A stretch of DNA of 64,000 nt from Purshia tridentata (GCA_003254885.1 QANT01007044.1:31295-95294); one strand, 5' to 3'; shown: positions 44,901-58,774, numbered from the stretch's first letter. Program-made: numbers and translations. Notes: generated by a model not told the origin, from the sequence alone.

Positions 44901-45529
44901 TTACCCAAAATTCCATTCTGAACAAATGTAAGGTCCAATGCGAAGATGCACATAGAGCCCTGCCTTTTGGACAGTCTTTATGAACTGAACCAAATCGTAT
45001 CTTCCCTCAAAATTATACTACAACCCAAAAAAATAAAAATAAAATCAGAGAAAGAGTATGAAAAGAAAGAAAGGGATACTATGGACAACACGCAATTTAT
45101 AGCAAGGAGAAAACAGAGAATAAGTAAGGAGATTAAGAGAAAACACAATACATTGCCAGGAGAAGGCTCATGAAGATTCCAAAACACATAGGTGTCAATG
45201 GCATCCAAACCACCATTTTTGGCCTTCTGTACAAGACCTTCCCACATCTGCATTTCATTTATATCGTCCCATTAGCAAAAGGGTCATGGAAAATTTTACA
45301 TATCAATCACATTTTGTTGGAAAATATGGTCCTGAATTAGAAATAGATGGGAAAACAATACCTCAGGAGTACTTCTAGGATAGTGTATGGAGCCAGAAAA
45401 GAGAACTCTCCTCTGTCCATTAATGATAAGAGCCTTCCTGTCATAGCTAACATTGCACTGTGCCAGTTCAAGACATAGATACAACACAATGCAGAGCAGA
45501 AACCAGTTGAAAACTGAGCTAGTTCCCAT
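38936..45529 (-). CDS. BGAL: Secreted beta-galactosidase (GH35) with SUEL lectin tail
   Basis: Nineteen exons join in frame to 847 residues: 45529-45362, 45247-45152, 45017-44905, 44803-44737, 44636-44544, 44323-44180, 43903-43815, 43739-43634, 43325-43238, 43113-42995, 42630-42466, 42206-42028, 41944-41835, 41709-41600, 40699-40589, 40511-40398, 40230-40025, 39919-39580 and 39061-38936. A signal peptide (about 1-25) precedes the GH35 domain. The acid/base Glu is in [13 protein letters not shown] (about residue 183) and the nucleophile in [10 protein letters not shown] (about 252). Beta-sandwich domains follow, then a SUEL/Gal-lectin domain (about 760-844) with conserved cysteines. Plant BGALs remove galactose from pectin and other wall glycans in the apoplast. 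The C-terminal half reads most like Arabidopsis BGAL3, but clade placement needs a tree. The residue after ENEY is Glu where many relatives have Gly. Confidence 0.95.
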
Positions 45530-45534
45530 TCTTC

Positions 45535-45539
<5 letters not shown>

Positions 45540-45566
<27 letters not shown>
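45540..45566. repeat. GA/CT microsatellite in the beta-galactosidase leader
   Basis: About 13 GA units end 11 bases upstream of the start codon, CT on the sense strand. An upstream ATG at 45595 is in frame through this tract and would add 22 residues rich in Ser-Leu. The downstream ATG is preferred because it gives a normal signal peptide. Confidence 0.8.
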
Positions 45567-45599
45567 ACAATGAGAAGAATGTGAAATCTGGGCAAGTGG

Positions 45600-48350
45600 G
45601 GTCTGAAATGTGGTCACTATACTGTGCAGCAAGGGGGTGCTGAGTTCATTTGTCTTCACACTTCAATAATATTAACTACCATATACATGCACAGTGACAG
45701 TTGGCTTGAAAGGAGCAAGCAAGGAGGCCAGGACATTTGTGCAAATGAGTAACACCCAAACTCTACAAAAAGACAGAAAAGTTCACCGCTGCAACACAAG
45801 CATATTGTGTCTGGACAAAAACGAATGGAGCGCAACGCATTGCGCGTGATATATGGAATGGATTGGACCAACTCATCTGCATTCTGCTAATTAAGTTATG
45901 GCTGAGAGACTATTTTTGTTTTTCGTAGTGGCTGCATTCTGCTAAGGTTGTGCCGTGGGCAACTTAACTCCACTTTATTTAATATTTACCAGTGATTTAG
46001 TCAGGGAATGATGGATTTCTTTTTTCTTTGTTGGTCTCCACTGAGAAACAACACTGTAGCAAATTTTGACTAGGCCATCTTTTTAAAGTAAAAAACAAAA
46101 TTGTCTCCAAAATTCCAAATTGTACCAAAACAATATTAGTTCATTTTATCTTCTTAACTTATCCACACTGTCTTTATTCCTCAACATGCCTAATTTGCCA
46201 CCATAAAAAAAACAGTGGCAAGCCAGTTCCTTCCAACTTCCAACTTCCAAGGATATTTTTCTTCTCTTTCCTTTTTTATCTAGTAATTCACTTGTGACAT
46301 GAAAAAAACTGATTAACGGGTTTTAATGGGTTCGCTCATTTTTTAAGTAAGGAGAGAAGGGAAAGTTTGAATCCAAATACGTAGTAGTGTAAGTAAGTGT
46401 TTTTACTATCGGCCAATTAAATTAATTTCAATTCGTAATGGTTTTTCTTTCCCTTGTTATCAACACAATTAAATAAAACTTCGACCCGTATAATGAATTT
46501 TATGTATATTTATGACATCTTATCAGATCGTGTATTTCCTGATCTAGTTAGTGAGTGGAGCTATAATTTCAATATCGAAAATGGAAAAGGGTGGTTTAGA
46601 GTCAGAAGTTAGAACATAGGATCCTTGAATGGCTGCTTTTTTGGATAATGAATGACAGAGAGAATGTGACTTTTTGGGGGACTGAAAACGTAGACTGACT
46701 TGGGTATATGACTCGCTGCAAAAGGCCATGTGAATTGCCAATTACCATGCCCCACAGCCCACAGGATTCTTAACTTTTCACCCCGCAATTGCACACATGT
46801 GAACAGTGAACCCACACATGTCAAACTATATATGGCTGTGCTACGAAATGGAAGTCTTGTAATGTTAATAAGTCCATTAAGTCCTGGTTGTTCTTATTTG
46901 GATCAAACATAGATTTGTTTTGGTGGTAGGTTTAAAATGGGGACATGGCATGTGATATAGACAAATTTTATATCTTTGGATGTTGAAAAGTTAACATTTC
47001 TCTTACTAAATTATAATTTATCATCAATACCTGTTACATTTGCCCAATTATGTTGTAGAGAATCTATATAGGAAAAAAACTACGATCACGAGTGTATATG
47101 TATAATATGTTTATTTATGGTTTATGATTATTCCACTAGTTTATTGTGTACAATATATGCAAATGTGACTTATCTTTTTTGTTTCTTCTTATCTGAAGGT
47201 GGTTGAAGAGACTGAGGATCATAACGTTATTTGTTGGGCATATTTATATCTATATGAATAAAATGGTTGCAGCTTGAATAAAATTCTTGTTTGTACTTGC
47301 TTTGTTGGGGTTGAATCTTATATATGTCACAAAGTTTCATTTTTTGGCTGAGTGTGGCAGGCCAGAGCTGCTTTGCTTTGAATATATTTTGAACATTTTT
47401 TATTGGTGATTATGTCCAACTTTGAAAAAAAGCCTAAAATATATTAACAGATAGTGGAGACTGGAGTCCATTGCTTAAACATAGAAGAGTTTGAGTCCTA
47501 AGAATTCAAGATAGAAATGAACATTTTTAGTGACAACAACGAGCTATTCTCAATTTATTGCCTTGACATTCAAACACAAGAAATACCCTTAGTCATAATT
47601 ATAGTCAACACAAAATATATAATTTCTGACCAAAAGCTGTTGTGACTAATTTTTTGGTCCTATTGTAATTTTTATGACCCCAATTTAAGATGTGGTAAAA
47701 AGCTTTTGCAGAATAATTAATGGAAAGCAAAGATATAAAGGGCTACTTGATGGGAGGTCAAGGTGACATTAACAAAAGGAGTAGGCGTATATAGACCACA
47801 CACTAATATGATACATATTTTTCAAACAACATTCTCATAATAAGTAGTGCTTTTGTAAGACACAGATGCCTTTTTTACTTCTTCATGGCCTTTAGACCTC
47901 GTTTCCCACTAGACAAGCTTATGACAATATATACGGCTAGACAGAAATCTAGCAACAACCAAAAAAAAAAAATGTAGCCGACCCAACTGGCATGATAAAT
48001 TTATCTCTCTCCGAGCTAGATTCTGCCATACTTATATTTTATATGTTGATATTGTGTTTATTGTTAAAATAAAGCTTATTCACTAAAATATTTTCTAAAA
48101 CAAAAATTTTTTTTTTTTTAACTTTATCCTCTTCAAATTAAATCTTTACACTTTATTCCCAAACTTTACAAATAACTCACTAAGTTAAATTCCATTAACT
48201 CTTTTAAATAATCCAGTTTTTATCTCAATATTGAGTATTGACCCAACTTTTAACTTATCAAACTTCTACCTAATTCAACAATCTTATACTCGTTTTGAAG
48301 AATTTTTTTAAACCAAATTGGACTCCCACAAATCAGCGTTTACACTTTAC
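45600..48350. other. Gene-poor intergenic region
   Basis: About 2.7 kb of A+T-rich DNA with no supported gene, RNA or complete transposon. The first few hundred bases hold the beta-galactosidase promoter. Open frames here are short and show no domain. Confidence 0.55.
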
Positions 48351-48351
48351 A

Positions 48352-48415
48352 CCCATGGGCAGACAAACAAATGGAACAGTCGGCCCATGGGCAGACAAAA
48401 AAATGGAACAGTCGG
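48352..48415. repeat. 32-bp tandem duplication at the RBM28 3' flank
   Basis: Two adjacent 32-base units, each starting CCCATGGGCAGACAAA and ending AATGGAACAGTCGG, differ at one base. They lie 110 bases downstream of the RBM28 stop codon and may fall in its 3' UTR. Confidence 0.85.
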
Positions 48416-48525
48416 TACATTACATGCTAACCAACATTGAAAGATTTTAAAAATGCACAAAATTTATAGCAATTGCATATACAGCAATTGCTTTTACTCT
48501 GTAATTTTACAAAACCAAGAGATAA

Positions 48526-51500
48526 CTATGACTGGAACCATTTCCTAAGCTGTCTGGGACCTTGCTTTTCACCTTCAGTTTGGAGGGAACTCTGTTGTGA
48601 GTACTTGGATCTGTATTTTTCAATCAGCATGTCAAGTTTGTCTACAACATCGCGCCCTAATGGGTCTTTATTCCTCTTTGGCCTTTTTCTTCTCGTCATA
48701 TTCTCTTCCCCCTCTGGGACTTTCTGCTCCTGCAGCTTCCTCTTTTGAGGTTGCACATTTGTCCTTCTCAAAAGTTTTGATTTTTGTCCATCAAGAGCCA
48801 TGGTTTCACCTTCGAATGATCTCCCACCATCAGGCTTCCTGCCATCCTGATGATTGTTTAGTTCACGTTTTCGGCCTTTCCGGCGATCCTGATGATTGTT
48901 CGGCTCACTTTTTGGGGCTTCCTCCTTCTCTTTTGAGCCTCCAGATTCTTTTGTTGATGGGGTCTTTCTTGCCTTTCCAGGTGGACAATTTTTCTGCCTC
49001 TTAGAAGCTCTGCGTCCTTCAGTTGCAGCTCCATCATTAACCCTATTTTCCACTTCATCTTCTTTATTTGGTACTGAATCGTCCAGCTTTCGCTTGTCAC
49101 CTGTTGGTTTCCATTTATCGGACTTCTTACTTGGATGGGCATCTGGTCTATTTGAGTCATCATTTTTCTGCCCATCTTCTCGCTTATTGCGAACCGCATG
49201 TTGATGAGCTTGTAGCTTAGCTTGTCGTATTTTCAATGTTTGAACGTTATCAAGTGCAAACTCCACAATTGGACGATGTTCAGGGCCAAAAGTTTCTGCA
49301 AGTTGCATCAAATTAAATTAGAGTGGAGTCGGTGGTTTCAAATATAAATTTACATAATAACAAAGATTGAAATAGGGACTGCAGTTATAAAGCTTACTAT
49401 ATATTCATCAATTATCAACGTCTTAGGTCAATATGAGTATATACAATAATATTGACAAATTAAGTTACCAGGATTGTTGTTAAGAACTCTCAGGGCCACA
49501 AGTGCATGCTGATGCTCTGTAAACTCAATGAAAGCAACTCCACGAGAGTGGTTCTTTGTGACAACCTTTCCTTTCTTCACATCCTTCAAGTACTTAATCT
49601 GCATCATCAATTAAAAGTATATAAGGCAAAGTTCATAAAAATATACATAAATCACCGCAAATAAGAGACAAATGTAACTGCAGACAAACCTGTCGAATCA
49701 CAGGTTTTTGTTTTGTAGCTCGTGAGGTAACTGCATCCATACAAAGTTTTTTTAGTTGTTTTTCAGTCATGGATTTAGGCACATTGTATACTATTATTCT
49801 CGTCTGTGAGACATGGAAATTTGGAGATTGAAGCTTTGTAGTCTTGTTTCTCTCCAACCTGCATGGATTCAGAAAATCACTAAAATCTGTTGCAAAGAAA
49901 TGTGAAACTAGGAAGTAGCAGCACAAATCAACTTTTGAATATTGAAGCAGCAGCAAAGCTTAGCTGACAGCTGTTTTAAACTAGAAAGGTCAAATATTGC
50001 TTTTTCTTGTCAAAATTTCAAAAATAATTTCCTTTTCATTTTCTGGACTGAAGTTGATAAATAGTTTTCTAACCTTGTTGACAATGAAAAATTTTCTTTT
50101 AACCCTGCTTAAAATTTTTATAAAAAGATCAAAATAAAACAAGATGAGAAGTATAAAACACAAAAATTCATAGGAGCTTTTTTATTTGTCTGCAAAATTT
50201 AGTTGCACTAAGATGCAAATGCATGCTACACGGACCACAAATGGAAGAATGAAATTTCAGATGATAATATTAATTGAATAAGAAATTTTGTCCAAAAAAA
50301 ATCTGGTAAGAACCAATTATATCGTAACTCTCAGACATCCCACGAACAGACTATGCATATGCAAAATCTCAGAGAATAAAGAATTTAAGAAAACAAACGT
50401 TTGGCGTTTTGACATATCACTAGCTGAAACCCCTTCTGCGGCTGGAGTCCCCTCAAGAATAAGACCTTCCTGTTAATATTTTGTGGGAAGAAAATGTAAA
50501 CCATTCAGGACAATTCATCCATCACAATAATGACAACAAAAGGAACAAAATGTGAAAAATCTAGATAAAGCTAGAAAAGAAGGGGGAAGGAGGTTTGTTA
50601 AAGAAATAACCTTTGCTAGATAGAGATTGCGGTGGTCTAGATCCTCTTTTTTGGCCATCTCCACTTCCTTATCATGAGCCGATTTTTTATCCAAAGCCTG
50701 CAGGACTTTCAACTGTCTACCTTTCAAAAGAATCCCCAAGCCAGATGCAGCATCCCCTGCTGAAACAGCAGAACTGACTGCATCTTCTGTTTTAAACCTG
50801 AGAAAGCCAGTTCCTTTTGGTCGCCTGCCACAACATTACATCATTTGGAGTTTAAAACGCAGTAGAGATGTAGAAATCACACCAAACTAAATATAAAACC
50901 TACTTGGTGACTTGATGAAGGACTGGGACAAAAGATTGCACTTCACCGAAAGTAGAAAACCTTTGTTTTACTTCTTCTTTACTGATATCAAAAGGAAGAT
51001 TGCTTATAAAAACTGTTCTATTCAAGTCATCTACTTCGTCTGTCTGTTCAAGACTTTTGCTGGACTTTCCAGGTTTAGTAACTTCCAATTCTTTTGCAGT
51101 CTCAAAAGATGACTTATTAGGCTCATCAACAGATTCATCAAGAAGTGGTTCCTTGTTCCTTTTGGGCAGTGCAGAATTGTCATCAGGATTTACTGTACCA
51201 GAGGGTGTGATCAGGTTTTTCAGAACTTTTCTTGCAATGTCTGCTTCCTCTTCAAAATCAATTTCAATAGGGATGTCTTCTTTCTCTGTGTTATTAGAGT
51301 CATCTGAAGCACTATTGACCCCATCAAGATGCTGGGACTTCTTACGAAGATCCCCAGCATCATCCTCTAAATCATCACTGCTGCTATCAATTTCCCCATC
51401 TCTTCCATCCATGTGTCCTGTAAAAATCAGTGCTTTTTCATCATTAGACATAAAGACAAGTACTAAAATAAAATACGCCTTCGTCAATAAGATCAGTCAA

Positions 51501-54500
51501 CACACAAACAGTTTCAAACACCACACAGTAAGTTGCTTAAAATAGAGAGAACAAGTAAAAGGCACAGTCTTGGAAGAAAAAGAAATATATCAACAGCTAG
51601 CAAAGGCGCGTACTTTATTACTAATAGTCACAACTACATACATTTACAAGTACATGTAATTCTAGAAAACTAAAAACAAAGTTGGGACGTAAGAGATGCT
51701 CTATAAATGATCATATCAGCACCAGTTCTTTAAAAAATCACAGATATTATTCATCCAAGGTAAAAAAAGTAACACAAAGTGAGGAAAATGAGAATGAAGT
51801 CGCAGTAAATTCCACAAGTACCATCTTCTGAAGCAAGAAGTGCATTATTGCCATTACTATATATTTGCTTTGGGACAGCCCAGTCAACAGCTATGGGTCT
51901 CTTATGAAACATTTGTCCATTTAACTTTCTAATTGCCTGAAAAAATAAAGGGAAAAAGTTAATGCATGTAACTCAACACAAGATTCCATGGCTTAATTCT
52001 GCACTCCAAAAGTAAATTATGAAACACAAATGTACATTTTCTGCATCCTGTCTGCGTGTGAATTTGACAAATGCAAAACCTTTAGATAAGCTGCAAGCAG
52101 AGAAAAGAGAAATGAAGAAAAAGAAAACATGATATTTCATTGATAGAGAAGTACAGTACTGGATGATTGGAATATACCCTGTAGTAGAATTAAGTGGAAT
52201 AAATACATCCCAGACAAACCCTGCTGATGCAAAAATATCTTTTATTTCATTCACTTTGGCCTGCATTTGTGTAGGTAAACTTGTTCAGTAAGGTCTCCAT
52301 GAGTACAAAATAAACGATAATACAGTGAGCAAACAACCTTGAAAGGAAGATTTCTAACGATAAGCTTCCACTTCCGAGTCTTGGAACCCTGTCCCAAAAA
52401 CACAACCAAAATGTTTAGACTTCCTCTAGAAAAAACAATAACAATAACACCACCACCACCAATAACATGTAACAACAATAACATGACTAACAGCCACTAC
52501 TGCTAAAAATATCAATTCTGTCCTTGTTTTTATGAGTTTGCAGATGCCTGGCATTTTCAGAAAAGATTTTAAAAAAAAAATTGCTTGACTTTTATTTCTC
52601 TGGGATCTCCATATGATGGTCTCCTACCTACATCATTTGTTCCTTGCATGTGAAGATCCTATCAACAATACTATTACATATATACTTCACGTGTTTTTGG
52701 ACCCTGCATTTCTCAAAAATACTGCCAAAATATTTAGCATCCTTGCCTCATCTTTTTACTATCTATTTGAACTAAAACCAAGCACAAAGAACACTAAACT
52801 TGAACTGGAAACAACAAACTCCAAAGCCCAAAATTACGTAGAAAATATGAAGTAATGAATTCCTTGAATTTGTTCAAATAAGGAGGCATATGAGCAAGAG
52901 CAATTCAGCAACTTCAAAATTGTAGTAAGCTGTACACATATGATTTACCTCCCCACCCAGCTGACGCGCCCAAACAATCCCTTCTTTTATCTCTTTTTGA
53001 TGTAACATTGCAACAGAAGCATGTGCTGATTTAACACTGTTATAAAGTACAGCTGAAGCATCCATTTTGCATCCATCTTGCACAAGACCTGAAAAAGCGC
53101 AACAGATAATGGTCCATTCACCATCCCAACTAAATAAAATTCTCTTTTAATGAACACATACAATGATTTCAACATGTTTAATAACATCTAAACTTGGAAT
53201 ATGCAATCAACAATGACTGAAAAAATTAAAATATCAAGTGTTTTGCAATAGTAGTTGGGTTTCAATTATCATGTGAGTACTGTAAAAGATCAAGATGAAG
53301 TCATCGGCGTCAAACTTAAAACATGTTTTTTATCAAGAGAATCAAATCCAAAGTAAATATTGGTTTGAAATGATACATGCATGCAAATGAGAGTGAGAAA
53401 TAAACAGAACACCAGAAAACAGACAGAACAAATGGAAACTTCAACTTTATATTACTTTACATAATTTACATACATTCAATATGTATAGAAAGAACAGATC
53501 CAACAAAGTCCTTATTCTTTTGGCATTCTACCAAGAGAATTAAGAGAATAAACGTTAGAAAAAGGAATCTGAGATAGCAACCAATAGAATGTTCAAGAAA
53601 AGGATAGAGGGGGGGAAGGAAAAGATCAATGCATCAAGTGTATCATTTTCTATATGTTAATAAGCGTGTCTTCAATTTCTCCACAATTCCTTTATTTTAT
53701 TGGTTCTAGAATTTCTTTATGCCTGTTGACTTTCTTTTTTAATTCTTTTTACCTTTTTGGTTCAAAAAAATTGTGTTTTATCCTTTTACAGGAATTTTTC
53801 TATGCTTTTTTATTCCATATTTAAACTTGAAGTCTTAGTTTTATCCTCCATCTGGTTATGAAAGAGAAAATGCCTTGTACTTCTAATGGACTATTTCACA
53901 TAAATTAGACATCATATATTAGTAATTGAATAGCATATATATTACATACTATACATTTATGTGTCCTCATCCATGCTTCATAAATTAGACATCATATATT
54001 AGTAATTGAATAGCATATATATTACATACTATATATTTATGTGCCCTCGTCCATGCTTCATAGATTCCAATGATTTAAAGAAGATGCAGTAAAAGGAATC
54101 TGGTCTTACAGGTTTGTATATGAAATATGGAAGTGCAGACAATTGATCATGTGACTGCAAAGCCAGTAAATTGAGGTCAAAATGTAAAAGTAAATGGCTA
54201 GTATTATTCTCCATAACAATGATTTTCAGTGACAATAGTGAAAAAAGAACGTCCACAATGATTTACCATTGTTTTTGTGTAAATAAAAGTTTCTCTCTCT
54301 TCAGGAAAAGAAAGGGACAGTAGCTAAAAAAGAAAAGAACAAACATTCTAACAAAGGAAAACAATTTTCAACTCAATTTATTAACCCAACCACTTCCATT
54401 TATTTATGAAAGTAAAAAAACCTGCACTCAAGGGGAGCAGGGGCAGAAACAAAAACAAAAGAAAAATCCCTTACCATGTTGTTCAAGCTCTTCTTTGGGA

Positions 54501-57500
54501 AGAGGATAAGTTATAGAACATACAGCGCCAATCTCCCTAGCTTGGCAATGAACATCTTCTGCCATAGCAGAATTAACAAGACCACCTAATATGACAGTCC
54601 TAGCAACCCTTCACAACAACAAGAGACTGAATACATCAGAATTTTATCAAAGCACCAAAGATGTTAGGGAATCAACTCCTTGATGACCATGTGACCTAAA
54701 AACATCATATTCAATTGGAAGAAAGGAATTAAAAAAACACATAGCCACCCAAGAATACTAGGTAATACTCAATCTTAAAAAAATTCTAAGAAGGCTCTTC
54801 TTCACATAGAGGTCTCAAAGTTAATCACTGTGGATCACTTTTCCAAACACACAGATATCATAAATCCCTGAAATCTAAAACTGACTTTGCGCATGGAGCC
54901 AGATTTTTTGTGAGCTTTGCAAAGGCTAAAATTAAAAATAAGAGACATAAATTAAATATTCTTTTCTTCAAGAGTTGCTGACCCTATATTTCCTGAACTG
55001 AGCTGAAAAATCCCAAACTAAGTTTCCTATAATATTCTGTCAACATCAAATTCCTGTGTCCAATCAAATTAAGACTTTATCTCCACAAAATTGGTTGGTA
55101 ACATGTAGCATTCATGAGAGATTGAGATGGCTTAAAAGTATACAGCAGTACAAGAATTACTATATTTACCATCAATACTTTGTTCTACTTCCCAGGCAAG
55201 GCTCTAATAAATATATGACTGAACCACCTGACTAGCTTGAAAAATTCTAGGGCAAGAAAAGAAAATTACAGTCCATAAGATGCAAGGGAAGATTCAGTAC
55301 CTCTGCTTTTCTGAACCACCAACTTTAGCCACTAGATCATTACATGGTGCTGCTGATTTTTTGACCTTCACGGGTTTCTCTTTAATTTTATCTGTTGGAA
55401 ACACACGTCTTTTAGCTTTATTAATATTATAGATTTTACCATTCAAGGGTATTTTGTCAGACATAAATATTTATTTAAATCAATATTATTATTTTTAATT
55501 TATCCAATGCAACAACTCCAAATAGCTAAATAAAATGAGTATGAAAACTATAATTAACATGATTTATATATTAAGACTAGTGACCTCTTTCCTCCAAGTT
55601 TGAAGCACCCTTTTCTGCTTTGTTAGCGCCATCATCCTTGTCATTTTTTGACTTCATGGTCTCATCCAAGTCGATCCCTAAAATGAAATGCCAGTAATAA
55701 AACAAACCAAATTGCAGAAAAGGAAAACAAGATCATCAAGGACCCATTTAATAAAGTTTTTTTTTTTTTTTAAATTTTAGAAACAGACTCCCTCTCTAAT
55801 GGAAACCTCCACAATCATTTCCCAAGTAAAGCCTCAATTTTCTTCACTAGATTGCCTACCCCAAGACCAACTTTCTCCTTGTCTTGAGAAACTACCTCCC
55901 ATCTCACCAAGTAATCCTTCTTTCCTTCTGCTACCCCTTTCCAAGTGATCCCTCATCCTAAATACTTCATAGGCCAACTCCCCACTACAAAACCCATAAC
56001 AGATGCTATTCTACCCACCATTCCATCTCAAGTGTTTTATCCCTGCTAATGAACATTTTGCTCTATTAATCTTCAAACCCGACATTCTTCCAAAACACTT
56101 CTAGCATCATTCGAACATTCTTTAAGCATTTTTCTTTTTAAATTGGTTAATAAGAAAAAGGGGATAGATATGTTAGAAGTGAGAAATGTAAGAGGTGAAG
56201 AGATGAAGGAGAATACATAAAACTAAACACTTTATTTTATAAACCATTCGATGTATTCTACTTCTCTCTCCCTCACCTATAACATCTTTTGCCTTACCTT
56301 CTTCTCTCTTTCCTTCCCTATCTGTAATTAAAACAAAAAACAATAACATTACCAAACAGGCCCTAACATATTTGCATGTGTGATATAATAAGACTACAGT
56401 TAAGAAGTGATATAATAAGAGAATAGAATACTCTACATCCCGGCTGAAATCAGTGATACCAACCTTGATTTTTCTTTGATCTGCGTTGTTCAAGGGTTGC
56501 ACGATGCATGGCATGTTTGACTGCAATTTTTCGACCTCCAATGGATAAGCCATTCTTCAGCTCAATGGCACGTTTAGCATCTTCATTGACAGCACTACAA
56601 ATAGACAACAAATACAACCAAAAATTGTTAAAAAATTTTAAAACCTAAAAAAAAAAAATTTATAATTTAAGTTCAAAACCCTAAGGCATAAATTTGAAGT
56701 ACATTATCAAGGTCCTATGGTTGAAGGCTTTTTGTTTCAATAAGATTTTAGGATCTACCTTTTTCTTGAGGTGTTGCTCTTTTAAATTCTCCATGCACTA
56801 GCGTTTTACCACATTCTGATAAATTTATCTTGCTTATCATGAAGTATATCATGTTGTTTTACAAAGATCTCTACCACTGATTTCATATTCTCATTATTTT
56901 TAGAGTATCTCCTAAACTAAACCTCTTGAAGAAACCCTTTAGCCCTCAAAAACACATCATGGGAATCTCAAACATTTTATTATCCTTATTCACTCGTGAT
57001 TTAATGATACAAAGTAAACTAAGCAGCCAAACTTGAGGGAAAAATTAATAAAGAAGGATATATTATATATAATAAGAGGAAAACAATGAAGTTGACTTAC
57101 AATTGAACAAAACCAAAACCACGGTGTTCAGTTGACCCTGTAAACAGTGAAATGAGACAGATTAGAAACATTCTGACCAAACTGTTAAAATCAAGTTAAA
57201 TCCAAAAACCCTAAACTCATCTACAGATAAACCAAGAAAAGAAAGTGTGGAGAACATATGGCACATGGAATCTCATTTGAAATAAATTCATTGATCAAGC
57301 TTCTTTCTCAATGTGTTTGATGATTTTCATGGTTCGTCCTATTAAATAATTATAAGACAAATGCGCTTCACTAATAATTGTCAATCACTTGTTTGATATT
57401 GTTTTTGCTTACATCATGCTTGTGCCCCCGTATCTGCAACCATCTTACTTTACCTAAGTAGAAATGCTGTATAAAGAGAGATTTCAGATTGGTGACCTGG

Positions 57501-58632
57501 GTGATGACTACTATCAAATTAAGTTCAATTTGAGGGGGAACATGTTCTTTGTGTTCATGGAAGGATCCTAGATTGTTGGTGGCTGTTAATTGGTGAATGA
57601 GATCTTAGAAGTAAATACATGACCTCAAAGCTGATTAAGAGGAAATTTGTGATGCATCTTCTTGAGTATGACTTGGGTATTCCTCAAGATCATTTGATTA
57701 TAGAGCCCTTTGACTCGATTTAGAATGTTCTGAGCCGGAGATGGGGAGCAAGAATGAAGATAGTGATGACGATGCCTCCAATGAGGGGGATGAGATGTTT
57801 GAAGCCTAATCTGGGCTACAGAGTTTCCTTTGATATTTTCGGGTTATCTTCCTTCTTACTTGGTTCTATGAACTTCTAAATTTTTAATGTCAGATATGGA
57901 GAGGTGCTGGTAGTAAGAGGCTTTTCAGTGCTAATTTGCTATCAAAGACTTGATCAGGTTATACAGAGTGGAGATGTTGGCAGTTCTAGATACTCAAATT
58001 AGCACTGAAGATGGTGTCAGGGTGATTCAAGATAGCAATGGTGATTGGATTTTGGGGTTTGCTACTAAGTTGGGGTTTGGGAAAGTAATTGAAGTTGAGC
58101 TCTGGGCTTTATGCATTGGTCCAAGATTAGCTTCGGCGAGTTAAATATATTTCTAAACAACAAAAACCAACCAATAAAATTTTAAAACTAAGTCTCTGAA
58201 AATATACTTATTGGAACTAAAAATCAAAATAGCAAAGCTCCCCTTGTGCACACTTTTGGCTTACCCTTTTTTGTCACCATAAAGCTCCGCCTAATTGGTC
58301 CGACTTCGCTGAATGTCTCCTCCAGCTGATGTTTGAAAGTAAAATAAACAATTAAACAAAATTTCGCAGTACTTGCTAGAACAGCACGGACTGTAATTCA
58401 ACTATTTAGTTAAACTGAATGAACGAAAGACAAAAGTAATTATTGTTTTCATTTTTCTTTTATATGTTTGTTTTCTCGAGAAACAAACGGAAAAGTGGGG
58501 GTGTGAGACAGAGAGAGAGAGTACCTGAGAGTTGGTGAAAGAGAAGGGCAGATTGGAGACGAACACAGTGGCGGTACAGTACTCGCCTTCGCTTCTGGGT
58601 TGGCTATCATCTTTGCTTTTCTTCTTCCCCAT
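48526..58632 (-). CDS. RBM28/Nop4-like nucleolar RRM protein
   Basis: Nineteen exons join in frame to 996 residues: 58632-58525, 58325-58265, 57137-57101, 56594-56464, 56321-56298, 55677-55585, 55391-55301, 54608-54475, 53088-52949, 52388-52338, 52260-52178, 52090-52036, 51936-51822, 51417-50904, 50824-50611, 50469-50399, 49858-49690, 49598-49469 and 49295-48526. RRM1 is at about 21-99 ([21 protein letters not shown]); a degenerate RRM spans about 148-245; a clear RRM covers about 280-360 ([19 protein letters not shown]). An acidic linker (about 375-500) precedes another RRM (about 508-595, [12 protein letters not shown]) and a last one (about 660-760, [19 protein letters not shown]). The tail from about 780 is Lys/Arg-rich, typical of nucleolar targeting. 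Relatives act in 60S ribosome assembly. Intron 2 contains a LINE fragment and exon 5 is a 24-bp microexon. Confidence 0.93.
53899..54060. repeat. 80-bp tandem duplication in RBM28 intron 8
   Basis: A unit beginning CATAAATTAGACATCATATA and ending CCATGCTT is repeated with an 80-base period and only a few substitutions. It lies in the intron of about 1.4 kb between exons 8 and 9. Confidence 0.85.
57430..58141 (+). pseudogene. LINE remnant inserted antisense in RBM28 intron 2
   Basis: The frame at 57,950-58,141 reads [20 protein letters not shown] followed by [12 protein letters not shown], the glycine-containing turn and helix of a plant LINE RNase H domain. Upstream DNA (57,440-57,800) has stop-ridden frames with DYYQIKF and FFVFMEGS, faintly like the ORF1 domain (DUF4283) of the same elements. 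The whole is broken, lies on the strand opposite to RBM28, and is interpreted as a decayed, internally deleted insertion. Confidence 0.6.
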
Positions 58633-58774
58633 CTCTGTGTGGCGCGAGCGAGTGAGGGAATGGAAGCAGTGGAAAGAACCTAAACCTCAGGAGAGAGAAT
58701 ATACAAAGAAAGAGAGGGGTTTATATGCTACTTGGGCATGTCTTAGCAAAGAAAAGTGGGAATATGTTAAAGTC

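Noticed and set aside
47000-48300. Possible LTR or gene in the 45.6-48.3 kb spacer
   Set aside because: No repeated ends, primer-binding site, polypurine tract or coding frame could be identified by eye.
48597-49204. Plus-strand open frames of 102-135 codons
   Set aside because: They are antisense to the Lys/Arg-rich last exon of RBM28, whose codon bias leaves the opposite strand free of stops.
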